The translations under genes were made by a program, and so were the position numbers. A stretch of DNA of 64,000 nt from Enterococcus sp. BWB1-3 (GTDB lineage Bacteria > Bacillota > Bacilli > Lactobacillales > Enterococcaceae). The notes under the pieces were generated by a model. It searched no databases and was not told where the DNA came from. It saw nothing but the letters and a program-made list of their open reading frames with translations. How positions within the stretch are numbered: position 1 is the stretch's first letter; every line of letters starts with the position of its first letter. This document shows, piece after piece, positions 18,266 through 26,928 of the stretch. The DNA is taken from positions 42,708 to 106,707 of the forward strand of contig NZ_JADOEP010000014.1 of assembly GCF_016745275.1 (NCBI RefSeq). Reading direction: 5' to 3'.

Positions 18266-19526
18266 GTTAATCATTATCGGCGGAGGACCAGCTGGATTGG
18301 CAGCAGCAATGGCTGCTTACGAAAAAGGGATCAGGGATATCTTAATCATTGAAAGAGACAGTGAACTGGGCGGGATTCTTAATCAGTGTATTCACAATGG
18401 TTTTGGTCTTCATTATTTTAAAGAGGAATTAACCGGGCCGGAATATGCGGGACGTTTTATTGAGATGCTGAAAGAAACAAGTATAAAGGTTTACTTGGAC
18501 ACGATGGTTCTGGAAGTAACCAAAGAAAAAACGATTCACATTGTTAATAAGAGAAAGGGCTATCAAATTTTACAGGGAAAAGCACTAATTTTTGCAATGG
18601 GTTGTCGGGAGCGGACAAGGGGAGCCATCGGAATTCCGGGGAGTCGACCAGCGGGTGTTTATACAGCGGGAGCTGCTCAACGATATGTCAATATGGAAGG
18701 TTATATTGTAGGGAAAAAAGTAATTATTTTGGGATCGGGAGATATTGGATTGATTATGGCTCGAAGAATGGTACTGGAAGGTGCGGAAGCATTGGCATGT
18801 ATTGAAGTGATGCCTTATTCGGGCGGTCTAACAAGAAATATTGTGCAATGCTTGGACGATTTTGATATTCCCTTATTTCTTTCGCATACAATTACAGAGA
18901 TTCGAGGGAAAAGCCGAGTAGAGGAAGTCGTCGTTTCAGAAGTAGATGAGAAGCGACAGCCGATTGCCGGGACAGAACAGATTTTTGCCTGTGATACGAT
19001 TTTATTGTCTGTAGGATTGATTCCTGAAAATGAACTTAGCCGCAGTGCAGGAATTGTATTGGATAATCGAACAAACGGTGCACTTGTTTATGAAAATATG
19101 GAAACGTCGATTCCTGGAATTTTTGCCTGCGGAAACGTTGTCCACGTACATGATTTAGTAGATTTTGTAACGGCTGAGAGCATGAGAGCCGGAGCGGCGG
19201 CAGCAGAATTTATTTTGTCTCAGCACTTGATGGATGAGCTGACTGCAGATTACTTAACCATAAAAAATGGGGAGCATGTGACCTATGTGGTTCCTCAAAA
19301 AATTCGTGAAGACAAGGTTGATAAGAAGGTTGAGCTGTTTTTCCGAGTAAATAAAGTGTATGGCGACAGCCAAATCGTAGTAAAATCGCAAGGAGAAACA
19401 CTGGTAAAACAGCGAAAGAGCTATATTGTCCCCGGCGAGATGGAGAAAATTAAATTATCCCGGAAAGCTATTGATAAAATCCAGAACGGTGAAATAGAAA
19501 TTTGTGTGGAGGAGGTCGGCAGATGA
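18258..19526 (+). CDS. NAD(P)/FAD-dependent oxidoreductase partner subunit
   Basis: 422 residues, pyridine-nucleotide-disulfide-type flavoprotein. FAD loop IIGGGPAGLAAAMAAYEKG, the FGLHYFKEELTGPEYA segment, a second nucleotide fold KVIILGSGDIGLIMARRM (about 154-171), and the late FAD-binding block FACGNVVHVHDLVDFV. No redox-active CxxC is visible. In firmicutes and Thermotogae this gene is regularly found between a GlpA-like protein and a DUF1667 protein. The trio probably forms one electron-transfer enzyme, replacing GlpB/GlpC. It overlaps both neighbours. Confidence 0.88.
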   Translation: MYELIIIGGGPAGLAAAMAAYEKGIRDILIIERDSELGGILNQCIHNGFGLHYFKEELTGPEYAGRFIEMLKETSIKVYLDTMVLEVTKEKTIHIVNKRKGYQILQGKALIFAMGCRERTRGAIGIPGSRPAGVYTAGAAQRYVNMEGYIVGKKVIILGSGDIGLIMARRMVLEGAEALACIEVMPYSGGLTRNIVQCLDDFDIPLFLSHTITEIRGKSRVEEVVVSEVDEKRQPIAGTEQIFACDTILLSVGLIPENELSRSAGIVLDNRTNGALVYENMETSIPGIFACGNVVHVHDLVDFVTAESMRAGAAAAEFILSQHLMDELTADYLTIKNGEHVTYVVPQKIREDKVDKKVELFFRVNKVYGDSQIVVKSQGETLVKQRKSYIVPGEMEKIKLSRKAIDKIQNGEIEICVEEVGR

Positions 19527-19870
19527 TGAAAGAGTTTATCTGTATTATGTGTCCCAAGGGCTGCCATTTAATGGTGGATACAGCAAATGAATATCAGGTT
19601 AGCGGTCACAGCTGCAGTAAAGGTGTGAAGTATGGCAAAGCAGAAGCGACTAATCCAATACGTGTAGTCACTTCTACTGTAATTGTTGAGGGTGGAAGAC
19701 ACCGCCGCTGTCCTGTAAAAACTACGGATGGGATTCCTAAAGAATATGTAATGGAGGCGATGAAGGTGATCAATGAAGTTCGATTGAACGCACCAGTGAA
19801 TATCGGTGATATTGCAATAAAAAATCTGTTGAATACAGGGGTAGATGTGGTGGCTACAGGGAACATGTAG
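19523..19870 (+). CDS. DUF1667 cysteine-rich protein
   Basis: 115 residues with paired cysteines CIMCPKGCH near the start, GHSCSKG (about 30-36) and RRCPVKT (about 61-67), suggesting a metal or Fe-S site. It matches the DUF1667 family found with GlpA-like and FAD partner genes. ATG at 19523 overlaps the previous stop (ATGA), with GGAGGAGG upstream, which argues for translational coupling. The role, perhaps the electron-transfer small subunit, is inference. Confidence 0.87.
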   Translation: MMKEFICIMCPKGCHLMVDTANEYQVSGHSCSKGVKYGKAEATNPIRVVTSTVIVEGGRHRRCPVKTTDGIPKEYVMEAMKVINEVRLNAPVNIGDIAIKNLLNTGVDVVATGNM

Positions 19871-20423
19871 ATAATAAAAAGAAAATTTTTTAATGGGGAA
19901 AGCTCAGCATTATCAAGGATTTTGGATATCTTGGAGAGAAGTTTTGAGGTACAGGATTACAGTCGATAAGGAAAAAATGCTCTGTTAAATTGTACGGGAA
20001 AATAAAGTATGATTTGTCAGGTGAAGCTCCTATACAAACACAGACTGATGTCCCAAATATCAAGAGACTCCAATGGGGAGAACAGGCATGGTTGAATATA
20101 AGTCTTTTCATAAGGCAGCTAAGCTGTTGTTCTTTAGGTTGTATAGTGCTAAAACTCAATGAATAGGTCAAATTCTCTTTCTTATCAGTTTTGTAGGATG
20201 CAATTTAGTATGACCTATCGCTGAGTTTGAAGCGGAAGCTCATTTGTTAGGGTACTCGGCAGAATAGATTTTTACTGACAGAGGTTGCTTTAAACAGTCT
20301 ATGTTACTTCGCTGGACAACTCCAAGTACTCTATTTTCGAAAAAATTACAGTCAGTATAAGGTTGCGGTATGCTTTTATAAAATTTGAAATAAGCAATAA
20401 TTTAGTTCTTATTAAAAAAACGC
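19871..20423. other. Intergenic region without a recognised gene
   Basis: About 550 bases between the DUF1667 gene and the GntR promoter. Short frames exist on both strands, but none has a convincing ribosome site or a recognised product. No strong terminator hairpin is evident either. Confidence 0.5.
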
Positions 20424-20452
20424 TTGCATGAAATTTATTCATGTGCTATTGT
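20424..20452 (+). promoter_or_regulatory. Promoter with overlapping inverted repeat upstream of the GntR gene
   Basis: TTGCAT and TATTGT are spaced by 17 bases. An inverted repeat CATGAA-attta-TTCATG at about 20427-20443 overlaps the spacer and could be an autoregulatory GntR operator. Confidence 0.5.
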
Positions 20453-20485
20453 TATGACAAAGAGATGTAGAAAGATGGTGGAGGA

Positions 20486-21199
20486 ATGAATGATAATAGA
20501 TTGCCGCTGTACATTCAAATTGCCAGTGATTTAAAGTTTAAAATTAATTCTGGTGAGTGGAAAGTCGAAGATCAGATCCCGACAGAATATGAGCTTTGTA
20601 CAATCTATGACGTCAGCCGCATCACGATTAGAAAAGCGATTGATCAGTTGGTCAATGAGGGGTTGCTGTATCGAAAACGTGCAGTAGGCACCTTTGTTCA
20701 GGCGAAGGAGCTGGAGGTCAAAGAAACTGTAGTCAAAAGCTTCACACAGGAGATGAATAATCTAGGCAGAAAAGTGCATACATTGGAAGCGAAAGTTAAC
20801 ATGGTGAAAGCGACAGCAAAAATTGCGAATTTTTTGAATATTAATGAAGGTGATCCAGTGCTGAATTTACAGCGGATATTTGGTACTGAAGAACTGGCCT
20901 TCGCATTTTTTGACACATATTTTACGTATGAAACATTCTTTTCAACAAGCAGTGAAGATTATTACGGCTCATTTTATGAATATTTAAAAACTTTTGATAT
21001 CATAGTAGATTCAGTTAAGGAATATGTTGAGGCAGTCAATCCTAGTGAGTACTTAGTGGAAGTGCTCAAAATAGATACAAACACACCAATTTTAAAAAGG
21101 GTTAGAATTACACAGCAACTTGGGAAGCAATTTCACGAGTATTCAGAATGTTTTTATATTGGCAGTGAATACCGTTACTATGTCAACGACTTTACTTAA
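20486..21199 (+). CDS. GntR-family transcriptional regulator (HutC/UTRA type)
   Basis: 237 residues. N-terminal winged helix (about 1-75; YIQIASDLKFKINSGEW, PTEYELCTIYDVSRITIRKAI, GLLYRKRAVGTFV) and a C-terminal UTRA effector domain (about 90-235). It lies just upstream of, and in the same direction as, the mannose-type PTS operon and is its probable local regulator, with a phosphorylated sugar as likely inducer. The start has GGAGGAATG spacing. Confidence 0.9.
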   Translation: MNDNRLPLYIQIASDLKFKINSGEWKVEDQIPTEYELCTIYDVSRITIRKAIDQLVNEGLLYRKRAVGTFVQAKELEVKETVVKSFTQEMNNLGRKVHTLEAKVNMVKATAKIANFLNINEGDPVLNLQRIFGTEELAFAFFDTYFTYETFFSTSSEDYYGSFYEYLKTFDIIVDSVKEYVEAVNPSEYLVEVLKIDTNTPILKRVRITQQLGKQFHEYSECFYIGSEYRYYVNDFT

Positions 21200-21208
21200 A
21201 ATAGGTAA

Positions 21209-21240
21209 AAAATATATTTCTATATTTAGAAATATATTTT
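21209..21240. promoter_or_regulatory. Perfect AT-only inverted repeat between GntR gene and PTS operon
   Basis: AAAATATATTTCTA-tatt-TAGAAATATATTTT, 14 bases per arm, perfect. It lacks G+C, so it is a weak terminator; an operator for the GntR protein, or a promoter-region element, is more likely. Confidence 0.45.
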
Positions 21241-21289
21241 TATTACATCTTATTGTAATTACATTATATCAATTGGGAGGAAGGAAAAA

Positions 21290-21790
21290 ATGGCAATTTC
21301 ATTTATTAGGATCGATGACCGGATTATTCACGGTCAAGTAGTTACTCGTTGGATGAGTGAAAGAAAGTGTGACGGTGTTGTAGCAGTTGATGATCCGTCA
21401 GCAACAAATCCTGTATTGGCTAAAATGCTGAAATCGGCAGTTCCGCTGCCCCTAAAAGGGTTTGTGATGACCGAAGAGGAAATTATTCAAAAATGGTCGA
21501 AAATCGTTAAAAGTAAACGTCAGTATTTTTTGATCGCCCGTTCGCCAGCAACACTTGTCCGAATTTTTGAAAGCGGTGTTAACTTTATTTCGGAGATAAA
21601 AGAATTGAATGTGGGACCAATGAGTGTCCGTGAAGGTGCCAAGAAATATGGTAAAAATTTAAGTATAATTCCAGAAGAAGAAGAAGCGTTCGATGTACTG
21701 CAGCAAAATGGCATGACAATTTCATTTCAATTAGTTCCTGATTCAAAAAGAAGGACATGGGATGAACTGAAAGCTGAAGGAGGAGAGTAG
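21290..21790 (+). CDS. PTS mannose/fructose/sorbose-family transporter subunit IIB
   Basis: Cytoplasmic EIIB of the mannose class, 166 residues. The phospho-histidine lies in IRIDDRIIHGQVVTRW (His about residue 15). The protein moves phosphate from IIA to the incoming sugar held by IIC/IID. First gene of a seven-gene transcription unit to 26902, with GGGAGGAAGG just ahead of the ATG. Substrate specificity cannot be read from the sequence. Confidence 0.94.
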   Translation: MAISFIRIDDRIIHGQVVTRWMSERKCDGVVAVDDPSATNPVLAKMLKSAVPLPLKGFVMTEEEIIQKWSKIVKSKRQYFLIARSPATLVRIFESGVNFISEIKELNVGPMSVREGAKKYGKNLSIIPEEEEAFDVLQQNGMTISFQLVPDSKRRTWDELKAEGGE

Positions 21791-21791
21791 T

Positions 21792-22607
21792 GTGGATATA
21801 ACATTATTGATACAGGCAATCGCTATTTCTGTGATTTGTTATCTGGGTGCATTATCAACTCCTTGGTTATTAGGATTGACCGGAGGCTGGTATACGATTA
21901 CCCGACCTTTAGTTTCAGGGATGATTGTTGGCCTGATTTTAGGTGATATGAAACAAGGAATCATGATGGGTGTTGCAATTCAAACAGTCTATATTGCAAT
22001 GGTAACGCCAGGAGGGCAAATGCCTGCAGATCTAAATTTTGTTGCTTTTCCGGCAATTGCATTGGCAATGCTTTCTAATACCAGCACAGAAGTTGCTGTA
22101 ACACTGGCGACAACTATTGGAATTCTTGGAACAATTGTTTTTAATATGTATCAGGTTATCAATTCATTTTGGAACCATCGTGCAGTTGCAGCAATTCGTG
22201 AAGGAGATTACAAAAAATTCCGAATGAATGCAATTTTTGGACCTCAGTTAGTCAATTTTATTTCAAGATTTGTTCCCTCTTTTTTAGTGCTCTATTTTGG
22301 TTCAGGATTTGCGAAAACAATGCTGGATTCTATGCCTCAATATTTAATTGATGTTATGAGTTATTTAGGCGGTGTTCTGCCGGCAATCGGGATTGCTATG
22401 TTGTTGACAGCAGTGGTTAAAGAAAATTCGTTGTTCTTATTCTTTTTATTAGGTTTTGTCTGCATTGTATTCTTAGAGTTGAATATGATTGCATTGACAA
22501 TCGTTGCAGCTGTGATTGCATATCTTTATTTCAACGGATTGAATAAAAACAGCTCTGTCAGCTCAGCAGGTGTAGTTATTGATGAAGAAGATGAGGAGGA
22601 GTTTTAG
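21792..22607 (+). CDS. PTS mannose-family transporter subunit IIC
   Basis: Membrane subunit of 271 residues with about seven to eight hydrophobic segments. Typical mannose IIC features include GGWYTITRPLVSGMIVGLILGD and QTVYIAMVTPGGQMPADLNF. The C-terminal tail is acidic (DEEDEEEF). It starts with GTG one base after the IIB stop, preceded by GGAGGAG, indicating tight co-translation. Confidence 0.94.
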   Translation: MDITLLIQAIAISVICYLGALSTPWLLGLTGGWYTITRPLVSGMIVGLILGDMKQGIMMGVAIQTVYIAMVTPGGQMPADLNFVAFPAIALAMLSNTSTEVAVTLATTIGILGTIVFNMYQVINSFWNHRAVAAIREGDYKKFRMNAIFGPQLVNFISRFVPSFLVLYFGSGFAKTMLDSMPQYLIDVMSYLGGVLPAIGIAMLLTAVVKENSLFLFFLLGFVCIVFLELNMIALTIVAAVIAYLYFNGLNKNSSVSSAGVVIDEEDEEEF

Positions 22608-22609
22608 CA

Positions 22610-23428
22610 ATGACCGAAAAAATCTTAGATAAAAAAACATTGACAAAATCCTATCATAGATGGATGATGTACAATTTGGTTGCTATGAGTTTTGAATTTT
22701 TAGAAGCAATGGGCTTTGCACTTTCGATGGAGCCGGTAGCTGACAAACTTTACAAGGATGAACCCGAGAAGAAAAAAGAAATGTTGGAACGTCACACCGC
22801 TTTTTATAATACAGAACCTCAAGTCGGTGCATTAATCAATGGAATCGCAGTTGGACTTGAAGAACAAAAAGCAATGGGGAATGCTGGTATCACAGGTGAG
22901 CTGATTAACAGCTTAAAAATTGGCTTGATGGGTCCTCTAGCTGGAATTGGAGATTCGATGGTGCCTGGAATGCTGATTCCCATTTTATTATCAATCGGAA
23001 TGGGGCTTTCCGCTAATGGTAGTAGTTTAGGTGTTTTTTTCTACGTCATTTCATTTAATAGTATTGTTTATTTTGGTTCACGCTATTTATTTTTTAAGGG
23101 GTATGAGCTTGGAGCAGAGTCAATAGATGTTTTTACTGGCGAAAAAGCACAACAAATAACAAAAGCAATTACAGTATTAGGAATGACAGTGATCGGCGGT
23201 GTAGCAGCCTCGTATGTAAATCTTGAAATACCAGCAAAATTTGCTTTGACGGGAGCGGAAATTGATATACAAGCAATATTAGATGGGATTTTTCCTAAAT
23301 TAGCACCATTGGCAGTGATTTTTACTTCGTGGTATTTAATGGCTAAAAGAAAAGTTTCCCCAGTTAAGCTGATTTTTATCTATTTCATTGTCGCATTTGC
23401 TGCAGTTGGTCTGGCATATTTACTTTAA
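22610..23428 (+). CDS. PTS mannose-family transporter subunit IID
   Basis: Membrane subunit of 272 residues forming the channel with IIC. Conserved markers are LTKSYHRWMMYNLVAMSFE at the start, HTAFYNTEPQVGALINGIAVG, and GLMGPLAGIGDSMVPG (about 112-127). The gene follows IIC by two bases with a GAGGAG ribosome site inside the end of IIC. Confidence 0.94.
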   Translation: MTEKILDKKTLTKSYHRWMMYNLVAMSFEFLEAMGFALSMEPVADKLYKDEPEKKKEMLERHTAFYNTEPQVGALINGIAVGLEEQKAMGNAGITGELINSLKIGLMGPLAGIGDSMVPGMLIPILLSIGMGLSANGSSLGVFFYVISFNSIVYFGSRYLFFKGYELGAESIDVFTGEKAQQITKAITVLGMTVIGGVAASYVNLEIPAKFALTGAEIDIQAILDGIFPKLAPLAVIFTSWYLMAKRKVSPVKLIFIYFIVAFAAVGLAYLL

Positions 23429-23445
23429 TAAAGGAGCGGATAGAG

Positions 23446-23865
23446 ATGAAAAATCGAATTGTACTTGTAAGTCACTTTGGTCTTGCTTCCGGTATGAAGA
23501 AAGCATCGGAATTTATTGTCGGTGAACAGCCAGAGCTTTATGCAGTAGAATTAGATGAGGAAGGTATCGAAGCTTTTAAGAAAAAGCTATCATTTTTACA
23601 TGACCATGCTTTTGACGGACAGACTATCATTGTCAGTGATATCCCATCAGGTTCACCGGGAGCCGCTGCGTATAGTTTGCTGAACGAAATTAATAATGTT
23701 CATTTAATCAGCGGGATGAATCTGCCGCTGATTCTTGAGTTAGTTCTGTCTGGGGGAATAAAACCAATTGCTGAGCTAATTTCGGACGCAGTCCATTCTG
23801 CACGGGAAACGATTCAAGATTATACCATTGTTCCCGAAAAAGGAGAGGGTGAGGATGAGTTTTAA
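23446..23865 (+). CDS. PTS mannose-family transporter subunit IIA
   Basis: 139-residue cytoplasmic EIIA of the mannose class. The phospho-histidine is in VLVSHFGLASGMKKA (His about residue 10). FLHDHAFDGQTIIVSDIPSGSPG carries the usual DLxGGSP-like loop in a variant form (DIPSGSP), and NLPLILELVLSGG is also typical. IIA and IIB are separate genes, as in sorbose and fructosamine-type systems. The end overlaps the next gene by 11 bases. Confidence 0.92.
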   Translation: MKNRIVLVSHFGLASGMKKASEFIVGEQPELYAVELDEEGIEAFKKKLSFLHDHAFDGQTIIVSDIPSGSPGAAAYSLLNEINNVHLISGMNLPLILELVLSGGIKPIAELISDAVHSARETIQDYTIVPEKGEGEDEF

Positions 23866-24631
23866 TTCTGGATTAAATATTTGGTTGAATGAAGCAGAAT
23901 TAAAGCTGGAATTTGGTGAAGGTCTATTTTATCCTGAACGAGCAGAGAAGCGCCATTTAAATGACATTCGCAGCAGTTTATTGAATAAACATGCTGAGGG
24001 ACCGGAAGTATTATACACAATCGCAATGGATGTAGGGAAAGAAGGTCATTATAAAGACTTAAAGAAACGAAATCTGCTTTATGGTATCGTTGCCTATAAT
24101 GACGGGTTAATTGGAAATGAGCTGGTTCGCAGCCAAGGACATATTCATGCCGTTTCTCCCTCATGTCAGTCATCTACACCGGAAGTATACGAAATTTTAC
24201 AGGGTCAGGCATATATTTATATGCAGGAATTTGTAGGTGAAGTTCCTGGACATTGTATTGCTATTGCAGCAAAACAAGGAGATATCGTGATTGTTCCACC
24301 AAACTGGGCACATTATACAGTTAATGCCAGCATAGATGAAAAAATGCTTTTTGGAGCCTGGTGTATTCGTGATTATGCGTTTGAGTATAAAGAAATAAGA
24401 GAAAAACAAGGTCTGGCCTTTTATCCGGTGATGGAAAATAATCAAGTTAAATGGTTGAAAAACAACCATTACAGAGAAGCAAAATTGATAGAAAAAACAA
24501 CAAGGCTATATCCTGAATTTGGTTTATCAAAAGAAAATATATATGTTCAGTATGAAAAACAACCATCACTTTTTGAGTTTGTTACAAAACCACTAAATTA
24601 TCGACATTTATGGGAGAATTTTCAGCTATAA
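23855..24631 (+). CDS. Cupin-type (archaeal-like) glucose-6-phosphate isomerase family protein, first copy
   Basis: 258 residues. The cupin core carries the metal-ligand pattern RSQGHIHA (about 93-100), TPEVYEILQGQAYIYMQ with the ligand Glu, and GDIVIVPPNWAHYTVN (about 143-158), matching the archaeal-type phosphoglucose isomerase family (PF06560). Such enzymes interconvert aldose and ketose 6-phosphates using Fe, Ni or Mn. It has extra N- and C-terminal segments compared with the 184-residue copy that follows. ATG at 23855 follows GGAGAGGGTGAGG and overlaps the IIA stop. The real sugar is unknown. Confidence 0.83.
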   Translation: MSFNSGLNIWLNEAELKLEFGEGLFYPERAEKRHLNDIRSSLLNKHAEGPEVLYTIAMDVGKEGHYKDLKKRNLLYGIVAYNDGLIGNELVRSQGHIHAVSPSCQSSTPEVYEILQGQAYIYMQEFVGEVPGHCIAIAAKQGDIVIVPPNWAHYTVNASIDEKMLFGAWCIRDYAFEYKEIREKQGLAFYPVMENNQVKWLKNNHYREAKLIEKTTRLYPEFGLSKENIYVQYEKQPSLFEFVTKPLNYRHLWENFQL

Positions 24632-24645
24632 AAAGGAGTGAGGAA

Positions 24646-25200
24646 ATGATTTGTTTTAATAAAGAGCAGGTTTGTTTAACTGGAAAAGACGTGATACGTA
24701 AACAAACAAAGCTTAAAAATTATGCAAATTATTATCAAATGGTTTCTGAATCGGAAGATTTTGAGAAAGTCATTTATGAAGTGGAATACCATGATAATGG
24801 TCTAATAGAAGGTGTAAATGGCGGTTTATTTTTTGGAATTTCACATATAATGTCGGGAAAAATTGGTAATGAATATCATATGACTAAAGGACATATCCAT
24901 CAAAAAAAGGATACTGGAGAATATTACTGGGGACTAAAAGGGGAAGGGTTGCTTTTGTTAGTTTTTAAAGATAAGACCTATCGATTAGAAGAAGTCAAGG
25001 AAGGTTCTGTCCATTATATTCCTGGAAATACGAGTCATAGGCTGATTAATACAGGTACTGAGAAATTATCTGTCGGTGCATGCTGGTTAACGGAATCAGG
25101 ACATGATTATCTGAATTGTGATTTTCCAATCAGAGTAATAAAGAATGGAGAGAAAGCTGTTGAAATCATCAATTGTACGTCCCAAGATAAAAATGAATAA
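24646..25200 (+). CDS. Cupin-type glucose-6-phosphate isomerase family protein, second copy
   Basis: 184 residues, close to the normal length of archaeal-type phosphoglucose isomerase. HMTKGHIHQKKDTGEYYWGLKGEG (about 83-106) supplies the His-His-Glu metal ligands, and VHYIPGNTSHRLINTG (about 124-139) the last histidine. ATG at 24646 has AGGAG eight bases upstream. It differs clearly from the preceding paralogue, so this is not a recent duplication. One copy may be the catalyst and the other may act on a different epimer, but that is speculation. Confidence 0.86.
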   Translation: MICFNKEQVCLTGKDVIRKQTKLKNYANYYQMVSESEDFEKVIYEVEYHDNGLIEGVNGGLFFGISHIMSGKIGNEYHMTKGHIHQKKDTGEYYWGLKGEGLLLLVFKDKTYRLEEVKEGSVHYIPGNTSHRLINTGTEKLSVGACWLTESGHDYLNCDFPIRVIKNGEKAVEIINCTSQDKNE

Positions 25201-26902
25201 AAAAGCATCTGTTTTAACAACATATGAGGATATTGTCTATTTTATAAAACAAAAATCAGAACATAAAAAGAATTTTACACTTGCGATTGAGTGTTATCCG
25301 GTAACTAACGAGCAATTATTGCTGGAAAAAATTATTACACCACTCCAACCATCGATGACGCTCCATGCGGATGAACTGTTTATAAAGGCAGAGGAGATCA
25401 ACACGAGGATTCAGGAAAATTTAACAGATGATCGAATATTTGGTTTGATGAGTCATCATAAATTAACAGATTTCATTGATAAAGAAAACGTTAAAAATAT
25501 CTCAAAACGCTTGGAAGAACAAACGAAGAAAGGCGGATTCACTGCCATTTATGGAATGGGTGCCTCACTTTTAGAGCAAGTGGATATGGTGATTTATGTA
25601 GATCTAGCCAGATGGGAAGTTCAAAAACGTTACCGTTCTGGGAATTATAGCAATTGGTTGGCGAATAATGCAGGCGAAGATTCTCTAAAAATGATTAAAC
25701 GCGGCTATTTTTTTGAATGGCCTTTAGCAGATTGTTATAAACAAGAAATTGTGGATAGCATTGATTATTTACTAGATATTCATGATGAACAAAGTCCTAA
25801 ATTGATTGCTTATGATGATTATTTGCAAGGATTGGAAGAAGTTGTTTCTCAGCCCTTTTCTTTAATACCATTTTTTGATCCAGGTGTTTGGGGTGGAACT
25901 TGGATGCAGAAGCAATTCGGCGTTGGTTTAACAGAGAAGAATTTGGCGTGGAGTTTTAATGGTGTCCCAGAGGAAAATAGTCTATTGTTGGATTTTTCAG
26001 GAACATGTGTTGAAGTTCCGGCAAATAATTTAGTTTTTAATTATGCAGAAAAATTGCTGGGAGAACGGGCTTTTGGTCGTTTTGGTCACGAGTTTCCAAT
26101 TCGTTTTAATTTTTTGGATACGATGGATGGACAAAATCTCAGCTTGCAGGTACATCCAAAGGTTGACTATGCTCAAAAAGAATTTGGTGTCAATTATACA
26201 CAGGACGAAAGTTACTATGTACTAGAAGCAAAGAATGATGCTGTTGTCTATTTAGGCGTGAATGAGGGTGTGAAAAAAGAAGAACTGATCCATGCTTTAA
26301 AGGAAGCCGAAAAAGGCGAAACAGGATTTGATGATGAAAAATACATTTATCGTCATACGATGGCTAAACATGACCATTATTCTATCCCAGCTGGAACGAT
26401 TCATTCCAGCGGAAAAGATGCTGTTATTTTAGAAATCAGCGCTACTCCAAATCGTTTTACTTTTAAATTGTGGGACTGGGATCGTGTAGATTTTGATGGT
26501 TTGCCTCGACCTGTCAATATCGATCACGGTGAACCTAATATTGATATCTATAAGGATGAACAGTGGGTCAAACGAGAGTTGATCAATCCGTTTACAATTA
26601 TAGATCAAGGAGAAGGCTGGGTTGAAGAAAAGACGGGGCTTCACGAAACGGAATTTATTGAAACAAGACGCCATACTTTTAGTAAAAAAGTGAGACATGA
26701 GAATCATGGCAGTGTTAACGTGTTGAATCTGATTGAAGGAGACGAAGCTTTAGTCACTAGTCCGGAAGGGAAATTTGAACCGTTTCTTATCCAATATGCT
26801 CAAACATTTATTATTCCGGCAACTATCGACAACTATGAAATAGAGCCTTGTGGTGCAAGTGCAGGTCAAACAATTAAAACAATCAAAGCATTTGTACGGT
26901 AA
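25193..26902 (+). CDS. Class I mannose-6-phosphate isomerase with extra N-terminal domain
   Basis: 569 residues. The C-terminal part (about 225-569) is a class I phosphomannose isomerase: FDPGVWGGTWMQKQFG, LSLQVHPKVDYAQ, HYSIPAGTIHSSGKDAVILEIS, DRVDFDGLPRPVNIDHG. It would interconvert mannose-6-P and fructose-6-P. The first 220 residues look like a kinase-type fold without a P-loop (FTLAIECYP; GFTAIYGMGAS; DMVIYVDLARWEVQKRYRSG). The start is uncertain: ATG at 25193 overlaps the previous stop but lacks a ribosome site; TTG at 25160 (GGAG nine bases upstream) and ATG at 25145 are alternatives. It is the last gene of the operon. Confidence 0.85.
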   Translation: MNKKASVLTTYEDIVYFIKQKSEHKKNFTLAIECYPVTNEQLLLEKIITPLQPSMTLHADELFIKAEEINTRIQENLTDDRIFGLMSHHKLTDFIDKENVKNISKRLEEQTKKGGFTAIYGMGASLLEQVDMVIYVDLARWEVQKRYRSGNYSNWLANNAGEDSLKMIKRGYFFEWPLADCYKQEIVDSIDYLLDIHDEQSPKLIAYDDYLQGLEEVVSQPFSLIPFFDPGVWGGTWMQKQFGVGLTEKNLAWSFNGVPEENSLLLDFSGTCVEVPANNLVFNYAEKLLGERAFGRFGHEFPIRFNFLDTMDGQNLSLQVHPKVDYAQKEFGVNYTQDESYYVLEAKNDAVVYLGVNEGVKKEELIHALKEAEKGETGFDDEKYIYRHTMAKHDHYSIPAGTIHSSGKDAVILEISATPNRFTFKLWDWDRVDFDGLPRPVNIDHGEPNIDIYKDEQWVKRELINPFTIIDQGEGWVEEKTGLHETEFIETRRHTFSKKVRHENHGSVNVLNLIEGDEALVTSPEGKFEPFLIQYAQTFIIPATIDNYEIEPCGASAGQTIKTIKAFVR

Positions 26903-26928
26903 GATTACTGAGTAAGGAGGAGTTTGGG

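Noticed and set aside
19890..20171. 93-codon minus-strand frame in the intergenic region after the DUF1667 gene
   Set aside because: No ribosome site and an unremarkable, low-plausibility composition (Cys/Pro/His scattered); no partner genes.
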